From Okapia johnstoni (Eukaryota > Chordata > Mammalia > Artiodactyla > Giraffidae): a DNA stretch of 64,000 nucleotides. Location: the NCBI GenBank assembly GCA_024291935.2, contig CM044311.1, forward strand, positions 19,615,001-19,679,000, written 5' to 3'. Under the pieces are notes generated by a model, which was not told where the DNA came from, ran no database searches, and saw nothing but the letters and a program-made list of their open reading frames with translations. Position 1 is the stretch's first letter; every line of letters starts with the position of its first letter. Made by a program: the position numbers and the translations under genes. Shown in pieces: positions 55,400 to 64,000 of the stretch.

Positions 55400-55605
55400 A
55401 TTTTTTTTTCTCCAGAGTGTTGGTCATCATCTGACATATTATATATGCTATTTATTTGTATTTCATCTACCTTTCCATCATTGGAATGTATATTTCATTA
55501 GTGCAAGGATTTTTGAATGTTTGTTAAATGCTTTATCCCCAATGTCAAGGACACATAGATGGCATTCAATAAATACTTGTTGAGTGAATGCATTATGGAA
55601 GCAAG
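55400..55605 (+). mobile_element. L2 LINE 3' end
   Basis: L2 3' UTR blocks appear in order: 'catcatctgacatattatat', 'ttggaatgtatatttcatta', 'tatccccaatgtcaagg' and 'attcaataaatacttgttga'. It is an ancient mammalian element without a coding part here. Confidence 0.78.
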
Positions 55606-55619
55606 CTATTTGAACTGGA

Positions 55620-55780
55620 GAATAAACAATGTATTATTTAAATTATTAATATTATTTTCATATAATTTTGCGAGGTAGGTAAAATTGGGACAACAATGCC
55701 CATTTTGTAGCTGAGGGAAAGAAGTATAAAAGATTCATAGAATTTTCTAGATCAGAACCTAGTCTTCTCAAATCCTGCAA
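55620..55780 (-). mobile_element. MIR SINE, antisense
   Basis: The antisense MIR core is readable ('aatgcccattttgtagctga', 'gggaaagaagtataaaag', 'gatcagaacctagtcttctc'), matching the 'cccattttacagatgagg' signature with decay. Confidence 0.68.
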
Positions 55781-55794
55781 ACTTGTCAAATATA

Positions 55795-56510
55795 TTTGAT
55801 TCCTTGTTGCTGGCATAACAAATTACCATTAATTTAGTGGCTTAAAGTAACACAAATTTGTATTTCTGGGAGGTTAGAAGTTCAAAATGAATCCATAAAC
55901 TAAACTCAGGTGTCAGCAGGGCTGTGTTTCTTCTTGAGGTTCTAGAAGAGAATCTGTGTCTTTGACTTTTCCAGCCTCTAGAGACTGCCTGCATTTCTTA
56001 GCTATGTCCCCTCCATGTCTGTATGATTCCAACTTCTGCTTCCTTGATCACATCTCCTTCTCTGACTTTCCTCTCTTTTGACACTTCTGTTTATATTGGA
56101 CCACATATAGATAATTCAGGACTTCCCTGGTGGCTCAGAAGTTAAAGTGTCTGCCAGGAATGTGAGAGACCTGGGTTCGATACCTGGGTTGGGAAGATCC
56201 CCTGAAAAAGGAAATAGCTACCTACTTCAGTACTCTTACCTGGAAAATTCCATGGATGGAGGAGCCTGGTAGGCCATGGTCAATGGGGTCACAAAGAGTT
56301 GGACATGACTGAGCAACTGAGACTTCACTTCACTTCTAGATAATTCAGTATAATCTCTTCAATGCAAGATCCTTAAACATTTCTACAAAGTTTGTCTTTC
56401 TAGGTAAGGGAGCATATTTCTAGGAATTATTTCAGGAATTAGGAAGTTATCTTCTTTGAAGGACCATTATTCTGCCTACCATTATTCAGGCTGCCATACA
56501 AGAATAATAG
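55795..56510 (-). mobile_element. MLT1-like MaLR LTR, split by a SINE
   Basis: The antisense LTR shows 'ggcataacaaattaccatta', 'ggcttaaagtaacacaaat', 'gaagttcaaaatgaatcc', then after the SINE 'taaacatttctacaaagt' and 'ggaccattattctgcctacc'. It is interrupted at 56120-56336. Confidence 0.72.
56120..56336 (+). mobile_element. Bov-tA SINE inside MLT1-like LTR, 12-bp TSD
   Basis: The complete SINE runs from 'gacttccctggtggctcaga' to 'ggacatgactgagcaactga' plus a TTCACTTC-type tail. The TSD 'tagataattcag' is perfect at 56108-56119 and 56337-56348. Confidence 0.95.
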
Positions 56511-58441
56511 CATCAAATACTCTATATCATATCATGACTATAATATTGTAAATTATGTTTATTTTCCCTAGAGGTTTTAAATTCCTTAACTTTGATTAAA
56601 AATGCATTTCAAAAGTTGTTAATCTGCATCTTGCACTGCAAGATTATTTTCTGTTACTAGCATCTTCCTTTGAGATGTATAATATAGTGAGTTGCTTGTG
56701 TCTTTACTTTGGGCTCTAATTATTTAAAGTAATTATGCAAATTAATCATTAATTGAAATAACAGTTTTAGTCACATGCTGTCTTATAGCATACTGATTAA
56801 AATATATTTTTTATGTAAAGCTTCTGAACCCTCCAATATATTTGACTTTCTTCAAAGCCTAATATAAACTATTTAAATTTAAATATAAGAAAGAAGATAT
56901 GCTCTATTGGAGACATTATAGAACCTGGAAATTTTCTCATTAAAATTTGGTCTGTAAAGAAATTAGTGCTTAGTGTATGTCAAAAACCAATCACTTCTCT
57001 AAATCATAATTAGGGGCTTTGAAAGTCAAAAATTTTATGTTCTATCTTTAACATTTCATTTCCCCAAAATAACCATTGATAAATACAGTCATAGATATGT
57101 TAACTGACATTTTATATATATCAGATTTAAATAGAAAAACAAGTTAATTCTTCTTTTGGCACTTATAAACAGAAATACTGTCACCACAGTGAGAAAGCTC
57201 TTTGTGCTTGCTCAGAGTTTGTGCTTTTAGTGTGTGTACACTGATTGTCACAATTAAAATATTCAAATTAAAAATTACTATTGTGGTTCAAGAAGTATGT
57301 AAGGTGAAGTAAAATACATGGATACTGAAATTGAAGTAGGTAGATGTAGAAGATTTACTCTGCACAATGACTAAACAAAAAATATTTTTGTAAGGCAAAT
57401 TAAAAGCTATTAATTGAAATTGATTCTTGAAGTAATTCATGACAAAAATACAAAATATAGAATAGTGCTATATTTATATAAAGTATATATTAAATATTCT
57501 AATTACATTGTGCATCCATAAGATAACTTTTATGAGTAAGGTACACAGAAAGACTGACCTTTATCAAATATTTTTTAAGTGCCAGTCACTGGTCTAAATC
57601 TTCTAGCTATGTTAACTAACTTAATTCCCTAATGTTATACTCAACACTGAAAACTGACTATCTCAACCCAAGTTTGTGATTACCTATTGATTACAAATGA
57701 AATTGTTAAATATTCACAATGAAAATCAATGATATTTTCTACTCCACTCCCACTGTACACCTGTTTCATGACATTGACAACTTACACATATTTAAAAGTT
57801 GCCCTTGATTTCCATATATTTCTTATTTGACAGGAAAGAGATGAATCTGTAATCCTCTGTGAAATAATTTGGAATTGGATTTGCTGATTGTAACAAAATA
57901 ACAATCTTAAGATTTGATAAGAGAAGACATTGGCAATTTGTTTTGGTTTAAACAAGAAGCAGAAATATTTCTTTGGCTATAAAGCGAATGATCTGTTACA
58001 AGTTTAAGTACTTAAAATTTGCTTTCATGAAAAAATGAAAATAGAAGTTTTATTTTTTATTATGGCTGTTTTAATATATTCCTAAACTTACATACTACTA
58101 TAGCAGAAGATGCTTTATTGCTAATATTTTGAATATAATTGTACTTTCTTGTCAAAATCCAAATAATTTATAATAACAACTTTGAATGTATGGAACATAA
58201 ACCAGGAAATCTGTTATGGAGGAAGTGCTATCTCAGGAACCAAGATGAAAGGGAGGTCTAAGAAGAAATTTACTTGGAAACACTTAATTATAGACAAACC
58301 ATCTCATTTATTTCCATTCAAATATTAGCAAAACATTTTGTTGGATTCATGCATTTTTCACACATCTGTATCCTTACTCACCCCAGGTAGCATTTGGCCT
58401 TTATTCTCTGATTCTGATTTAAAAATATTTAAAGAAATAAA
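56511..58441. other. Repeat-poor AT-rich stretch
   Basis: No young transposon over 1.9 kb. It includes the homeodomain/POU-motif-rich segment at 56590-56810, listed separately. Confidence 0.5.
56590..56810. promoter_or_regulatory. Candidate conserved regulatory element (unproven)
   Basis: A perfect octamer 'atgcaaat' (56735-56742) lies within 40 bp of four TAAT cores (56717, 56730, 56743, 56750). Such clusters are typical of POU/homeodomain-bound enhancers. AT-rich DNA also yields TAAT by chance, so this is only a candidate. Confidence 0.25.
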
Positions 58442-58852
58442 TAGGATGTGAGAGTCGGACCATAAAGAAGGCTGAGCACTGAAGAATCGATACTTTTGAA
58501 TTGTGGTGTTAGAGAAGACTCTTGAGACTCCCTTGGACTGTAAGAAGATCAAACCAGTCAATCCTAAAGGAAATCAGTTCTGAATATTCATTGAAAGGAC
58601 TGATGCTGAAGCTGAAGCTCCAACATTTTAGCCACCTGATGGGAAGAGCTGACTCATTAGAAAAGTCCCTGCTGCTGGGAAAGATTGAAAGCAGGAGAAG
58701 GGGATGACAGAGGATGAGATAGTTGGATGATATCACCAACTCAATGGACATGAGTTTGAGGAGGCTCTGGGAGATGGTGAAGGACTGAGAGGGCTGGCAT
58801 GCTGCAGTCCATGGGGTCAAAAAGTCAGACATGACTGAGCGACTGAACAACA
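58442..58852 (+). mobile_element. Old BovB 3' end, 410 bp
   Basis: The diverged ORF2 end and 3' UTR run from 'ggatgtgagagtcggaccat' to 'catgactgagcgactgaac' with an AAC tail. No TSD is visible. Confidence 0.92.
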
Positions 58853-59667
58853 AAGTGTTTCTAATAGTGTCATTAGCACTTGGTTATTCATTTTATTATC
58901 ATACTATAATCTGGTAATAAAACTCATTTAGCTCCCTCAATTATGCTCTTATAAATATCCAAAATAAACATTCAAAATTATATCTATATATTGAAATTGG
59001 TTGCCAATGGTTCCACAAACATCTATCCATCTTTACTTGTAGTAAGGATATTTTTAACAGGATACACAAATACCCACTGTAGACTAAAATTTAAAGCCTC
59101 TGGTAAGTGCCTTTAGCATTCAAGTGTGTATGTTCCTTTCTTTTTCCCATTTACAGACTGCAACACAATTATTGTGTTGCGTTAACCTCTTGCAAGTAAA
59201 CCTATAACCCATTCAACAGATGAACTATTTCCCTGACATCATTAAGTTTCCAAACCTGCCTTTGTCTACCAACACAACTGTCTGTAAGAATGAAACAAAT
59301 TCTAAGTACTGTTCAAGTTACTGTGTTTTGTGATCTCTTATGCAAATAGCCTAACTCTTATACCAAGCAATAAAAATTTAGTAAAATCATATAGAAAAAT
59401 TCTCAAGGAAATAATAAAAGCAATGGGGCCTTTCTTAATAGAACAGGGAGAAGGCTGAACAAGGACACAGCTATTGTTATTGGAGTTTGTGATGTCCCAT
59501 ATGTTCTGTTAAAATGTCACCAGGGATTCTTTGGAAGACAGATTATTTACCAACAGAGCTTCATCTTTCAGCAAAAATGTTTAGATATATGCAGCTTTCA
59601 TTTTAGCCTTTTTTTTTCTTTTCTGTCTCTTGCTACCTGTAGTAAAGTACACATTGTTTATTAAAAG
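58853..59667. other. Unique spacer with a small palindrome
   Basis: AT-rich DNA containing a perfect 21-bp palindrome at 59160-59180 ('gcaacacaat', centre t, 'attgtgttgc'). Nothing else is recognised. Confidence 0.55.
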
Positions 59668-59858
59668 ATGGTTTCCTGGTGGCTGAATGTAAAGAATCTG
59701 CCTGCCAATGCAGGGGACATGGGTTCGATCCCTGATTCGGGAAGATTCCCCTGGAGAGGGAGTTGACAACCCACTTCAGTATTCTTGCCTGGGAAATTCC
59801 ATAGACAGAGGAGCCTGGTCATCTACAGCCCATGGGGCCATGAAAGAGTCAGACACTA
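59668..59858 (+). mobile_element. Bov-tA SINE, sense, left member of inverted pair
   Basis: The head 'ggtttcctggtggctgaatg' and the body run to 'gaaagagtcagacactaac'. A second SINE in opposite orientation begins directly after it. Confidence 0.93.
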
Positions 59859-59990
59859 ACTCTCCAAGCAAGAATACTGGAGTGGCTAGCCATTCCCTTA
59901 TCCAGGGGATCTTCCTGATCCAAGGATCAAACGAGTGTCTCCTGCATTGCAGACAGATTCTTTACCATCTGATCTACCAGGGAAACCCAA
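59859..59990 (-). mobile_element. Bov-tA SINE, antisense, tail half missing
   Basis: Only the head and the proximal body are present ('ccaagcaagaatactggagt' to 'ctaccagggaaaccc'). It joins the left SINE with no spacer, so the two form about 120-bp inverted arms around a loop of about 75 nt. Confidence 0.92.
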
Positions 59991-60964
59991 AAGCAAAAAA
60001 ACAAAGCAACTTTAAAGAAGCAGTCTGAGCAAGAGACAACACGAGGTCCCCAACTTTTTATCCTTCTATTCAGCTAGACTTTGGAAGCCAGTCCAGCTAC
60101 AAATACCAAATTAAAGACATTTTTTTTTCCTTTACTACTCCAGCCTGTTGTTCCAGATGATCATAATGCAAGATCAATATATACAGCTGAGTGATATGCT
60201 ACAGTGCAGAGGGCAAGTTTGGGCTGAAATTTAGCTTCAGCTCCATTCAGCATACTGTGAGGTTGGCTTCTACGGGAGGAAGGTACCCATTTTACTTCTT
60301 ACAAAGACCCTGTCCATGTGCTGAGTCAATGGCTGTGGGAGTGCCTCATCTCAGAGAGGGACCCTCTTTCTATCCATCCAGAGCAGTATAGCATCTCATC
60401 TCTAACTCTCACTTTGAAGCCTTACTTTAAAGTAGTTGTCACTTTCACCAAAGAGGGATGGTGGAATTCTGAGGTCTATAACATTTCTTGAATTAAAAAA
60501 AAAAAATAAGAGATTAAAACAGAAATGCAACAAAATAAACCAACCATTTCAAGATACAGATCATTGTTGTAGTTACTCACATGTGGAACTGAGTAGAATC
60601 AAATGAACTGGAATTCTACTGTGCATTTTGTGGGAGTCAATTAACTGGACTGAAAAAGCCTGGGAATGTGTGACTCTTAGTAACTCTGGATTCCAAGCAT
60701 ATCTCACAAAAATAAGAAGAAAATGTTGGGCAGATTTCAAGGATATAATTTCCCTTTTCCATGAATATCATAAATGTGGCCGCAGAGCAAACTGAACAAA
60801 GAATCTCCAAAGAGAACAGAGCACAGAACTGCCATTTAAACTCATCAATATGACTTCCTTGAATACCAGGGCAGAGACTTATCACATTCATGTCTCATAT
60901 GCGTTGCTGATGCCTGCAGCATAGAGGCTGTTTAATGTGCTTTCATTTTCAGAATTGGATTATG

Positions 60965-61005
60965 GTAGTATATTGTATATTATATATTGTATATTGTATA
61001 TTATA
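60965..61005. repeat. AT-rich TATTGTATAT-type simple repeat
   Basis: Irregular tandem copies of 'tattgtata' and 'ttatata'. Confidence 0.85.
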
Positions 61006-61671
61006 CTTTGCATGGGGAGGATTTGGTTTAATATTTGGGATAAAAACCTTCAGGAAACGATTATTTAGCATCAAAGCATTCTGGAAGTTTACCTTGGTAT
61101 AGTAAGTGCAAGGGGTTCTTGCTTTGTCATTATTGGGTTAAAGCTGAGTGTATTTTATTTGTGGGAAGAAGCATCTACATGACCACCCAACTAAACACTA
61201 TGCCCTTTGCCTTCATTAGGTGTATGACCAAACTTTCTGTTTTGGGTAATAAAATATGAGTAGAAATTATGTGGTCAAATTCTAGATCATTTTTTTAATG
61301 ATATGAATTGCCCTTCTCTTTTCTTTTATCTCGTTGGTAAGAACTATTTTTCATATTGTGGACAAAGCCTAATGATGATGGCTAACTAGAAGATGAAAAA
61401 AGTCTGTTAGCCTAATTTGATCAATATACCATAAAAGCACTGGAATACCTATCTGTTGTGTTAGATAAGAAATGAATATTTTTCAAGCACTGTATTTTGA
61501 GGTTTTATAACTCATAAGATCAGATAGATCAGGAACAAACTATTTTGAAATTTCACTAAATTTGAAATCTTGAATGGAGACAAAACAGACATTTTGAATA
61601 GTGATTGTGGTTTCCTGTTAATCATGTTTTGCAGTCTGGATTACTTACTGTTACCTAAAATGATTTATAGC

Positions 61672-61725
61672 TAGCATGTGTCTGGTACACAGCATTCACT
61701 CAATAAATGTTTGCTGAGTGAATTC
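61672..61725 (+). mobile_element. MIR or L2 3' end remnant
   Basis: The segment 'tgtctggtacacagcattca' to 'ctcaataaatgtttgctgag' matches the shared 3' end of MIR and L2 ('gcctggcacatagtagg', 'caataaatgtttgtt'). Confidence 0.7.
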
Positions 61726-62129
61726 ATTTAAAAAATTTCCATCATTTATTATTCATCATTTACTCTTTCTAATGGCAAGAACAGTGCCTGGAGAAAGTTT
61801 TGCAATCTCCATAGGGTTACTAGAATTTTAATACTATTATAATGCCTTTATCAAAACACAAACATATGAGCCAAATTGCCTTCATGAAGCCAAAATGAAA
61901 TTAGCATTTGACAGAGCAATTCCAAAATAAATTACTCCAAACAGGCTCTTTTCTCCATTATAAGTGCAAAATTCTGCTGTTGAGCAAACAGGCTTCCAGC
62001 TGGATAATGAAATCTATGTGATTTGCTCCTCCTCTAGCTCTAAGCATCATTTTGCTCAGAGCTAGGTTTGGGGAACAGTTTTAGAAGCTTCTCATTAACT
62101 ACATTCACTCTGTAGCTTTTTACATACAG

Positions 62130-62218
62130 TGCATCTTGGAAGCAGACATGAAGATGTGCAAGAGCAAGGGAATGCTGTCCTTTCACAGAGATGAGCTATG
62201 TGATGATCTATCATCAAG
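62130..62218 (+). other. Exon-like open segment (unproven)
   Basis: An AG acceptor after a T-rich tract ('gctttttacatacag') precedes 89 bp open in one frame. A good donor follows ('atcaag' then 'gtaggaac', GT at 62219-62220). The frame includes two nearby ATGs (62148 and 62154) and reads MKMCKSKGMLSFHRDELCDD. The protein is not recognised. The splice-site fit is suggestive, but chance cannot be excluded. Confidence 0.22.
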
Positions 62219-62408
62219 GTAGGAACGGATTTCATATACCAAGCATCCATTATTTGACTCGTCATCCTTACACTATTTTAAAGTATTTTTTATGATCTTA
62301 TAGAAATTCTGGATTATATCTTAAGCCATTCCAAAAATAGTATAGAGTAGGTAGAAGTGAAATAGTTAATAGTTAATAAATAAATATTGTTTTAATTTTC
62401 CTTTTGTT

Positions 62409-62631
62409 CATGTCTGAGTGCTCAGTTGTGTCCAACTCTTTGTGACTCCATGGTCTGTAGCCCACCAGGTTTCTCAGTTCCTGGGATTTTCTAGGCAGGA
62501 ATACTAGAGTAGGTTGCCATTTCCTCCTCCAGGGGGATTGTCCTGACCCAGGGATCAAACCGGAGTCTCTTGTGTCTCCTCCATTGAGCCGGAGGGATTT
62601 TTTTTTACCAACTGAGCCACCAAATATTGTC
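62409..62631 (-). mobile_element. Bov-tA SINE, antisense, TSD about 20 bp
   Basis: The body and head are complete to 'caactgagccacc'. The flanks share 'aaatattgt' at 62382-62390 and 62632-62640, followed on both sides by diverged 'attttccttttg'-type sequence, which suggests a long, partly decayed TSD. A T run in the head may be a slippage expansion. Confidence 0.9.
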
Positions 62632-62652
62632 ATTTTCCTTTTATATTTATTT

Positions 62653-62995
62653 TTTAGTTTGATTAGTTTAAAAAGAAATATATTGTTAGTCCTATTTAAA
62701 TGTGAACTATAAAAAAAATGATGATGGAATAAAGAAACAAAATTAAAGGATAAAAACATACAAAAGATGATAAATGCATTAAGACATGTTCCCCCCATGT
62801 ATGCTATTAATATGTTCTGGTTAGTCTATATTTGACTGTATTCTATAGCATCATATTTACATATTTTTTTTCATTCATTTTCTTCTCAGTGCTTCACTGA
62901 AGATGATTTCCATTGAACTCTTTCAATTCACTGATTCTTTTCTCTGCTGAGTCCACTGTTTATTCCCTATGAGTGTTTCTCCTTTCTTTAACAGA
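62653..62995. other. AT-rich spacer
   Basis: Nothing is recognised. Confidence 0.6.
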
Positions 62996-63302
62996 TAGAA
63001 AATAAATGGGCAAACAATGGAAACTGTGATGAACTTTATTTTCTTGGAGTCCAAAATCGCTGAAGATGGTGACTGCAGCCATGAAGTTAAAAGGCTCTTG
63101 CTCCTTGGGAGAAAAGCTATGACCAACCTAGACAGCATGTTAAAAAGCAGAGACATTGCTTTCCCAAAAAAGGTCCACCTAGTCAAAGCTATGGTTTTTC
63201 TAGTAGTCATGTATGAATGTGAAATTTGGACCATAAATAAGGCTGAGCACCAAAGAATTGATTCTTTTAAGCTGTGATGTTGGAGAAGCCTCTTTGAGAG
63301 TG
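62996..63302 (+). mobile_element. Old BovB ORF2-end fragment
   Basis: The segment reads as BovB downstream of RT (residues SKIAEDGDCSHEVKRLLLLG and LDSMLKSRDIAFPKKVHLVK at 63017-63277). It is cut on the right by an antisense SINE and lacks the 3' UTR and tail. Confidence 0.9.
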
Positions 63303-63463
63303 ACTATAGCCCACCAGGGGCCTCTATCCATGGGATTTTCCAGGCATGAGTACTGGAGTGGGTTGCCATTTCCTTCTCCAGGGAATCTTCCCAACCCAGG
63401 AATCGAACCTAGGTCTCCTGCATTGCAGGCAGACGCTTTACCGCCTGAGCCATCAGGGAAGCC
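63303..63463 (-). mobile_element. Bov-tA SINE, antisense, tail side truncated
   Basis: The body from 'tatagcccaccaggggcc' and the head to 'gagccatcagggaagcc' are present. The tail-side 40 bp are missing at the junction with BovB. Confidence 0.93.
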
Positions 63464-63780
63464 TAAGTACATGAGACTAATAGATTTTATATTGCCTTTC
63501 TAAACTAGTGCCTCCCTGCCTCACCCCACTTCTCAACAGTCCTGTAAATATAGACGATTCAGAGCCTGGCAGCTCTTTGTCACTTCTTCCTGGAAGTTCT
63601 AATTTTCTGAGATTTAGAGCTTAAACCTGGCCAAATGTCTGGAGTGGAGACCTGTCTTACATATGTTGGCTTCTCTCTCTAGGCTTTGTTTCCTGTGTAT
63701 TGCACAACAGTGGGGGGCCAGGTGGCTCAAATATTTAAATATTTGTGTAAATGTGCTTTTATAAGCTTAAATGTTTAAAT
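63464..63780. other. Unique spacer
   Basis: Mixed sequence with nothing recognised. Confidence 0.55.
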
Positions 63781-63815
63781 ACACGTGCACGCACACACAC
63801 ACACATACACACACA
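63781..63815. repeat. (CA)n microsatellite next to SINE head
   Basis: A CA run with GC and TA interruptions directly precedes the SINE head at 63816. Confidence 0.92.
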
Positions 63816-64000
63816 GGCTTCCCTGGTGGCTCAGTGGTAAAGAATCCTCCTGTCAAGCAGGAGACACAGGTTCGATCCCTAGGTTCAGAAGATCCCCCGG
63901 AGAAGGAAATGGCAACGCACTCCAGTATCCTTGCCTGGAAAATCCCATGGACAGAGGAGCCTGGTGGGCTACAGCCCATGGCATCACAAACAGTCGGACG
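63816..64000 (+). mobile_element. Bov-tA SINE, cut by window edge
   Basis: The intact head 'ggcttccctggtggctcagt' and nearly the whole body run to 'cacaaacagtcggacg' at the window end. It has few differences from a typical Bov-tA. Confidence 0.95.

Larger units (their letters stand above)
59991..62381. other. Repeat-poor unique stretch, 2.4 kb
   Basis: An A run lies at 60497-60508, a TATTGTA-type repeat at 60965-61005, and a MIR/L2-like end at 61672-61725. The section 61860-62230 has higher complexity and holds an exon-like segment. No gene is recognised with confidence. Confidence 0.5.

Noticed and set aside
1..64000. A novel multi-gene biological system
   Set aside because: No host coding cluster, phage, defence or biosynthetic signature exists. 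Essentially all coding-like signal is retrotransposon debris.

Overview
The window is non-coding DNA from a ruminant, most likely a bovid nuclear genome (cattle, sheep, goat or buffalo type). Its repeats are diagnostic: many Bov-tA and Bov-A2 SINEs, numerous copies of the RTE-type LINE BovB with its (ACTGA)n 3' tail, an artiodactyl L1 with the ruminant 3' UTR, and a CHR-type tRNA-Glu SINE. Older mammalian layers are also present: MLT1-like MaLR LTRs, MIR, L2 and L1M fragments. I see no complete host protein-coding gene, rRNA, tRNA, CRISPR array or bacterial-type operon. Almost all long open frames are retrotransposon remnants or their antisense shadows. The DNA is AT-rich and fits an intergenic desert or a large intron.

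Layout. 0-13 kb: SINEs, an MLT1-like LTR split by a SINE, an old BovB split by a Bov-A2, a SINE between CA and TG microsatellites, and a quiet AT-rich stretch. 13-20.4 kb: two antisense BovB copies, one 5'-truncated with target-site duplication (TSD), one near full length with decayed endonuclease and reverse transcriptase (RT) frames. 20.4-28.2 kb: an inverted SINE pair, then a 5'-truncated antisense L1 with a 16-bp TSD, itself interrupted by a sense BovB. 28-40 kb: mostly unique, with MIR, an MLT1-like LTR, L1M, CHR and scattered SINEs. 40-54 kb: a BovB-dense block with about ten fragments, including rearranged, internally deleted and cleanly inserted copies, plus a probable retroviral solo LTR and a mariner-type MITE. 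54-64 kb: SINEs, L2, MIR, an MLT1-like LTR split by a SINE, and unique DNA with a homeodomain/POU-motif-rich stretch and an exon-like segment.

How the parts relate. BovB encodes an APE-type endonuclease and an RT. The Bov-A body resembles the BovB 3' end, which is the known basis for BovB mobilising Bov-tA and Bov-A2. Many insertions here keep readable TSDs, so nesting order and mechanism can be inferred.

I did not find a new biological system. The most unusual signals are a BovB insertion made only of its 19-nt tail with a perfect 10-bp TSD (2663-2701), a near-perfect inverted repeat at a BovB/SINE junction (4343-4472), two separate BovB insertions truncated at almost the same base (45745 and 53200), and several hairpin-forming junctions. 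Family assignments rest on remembered consensus features; boundaries without a TSD are accurate to about 5-30 bp.
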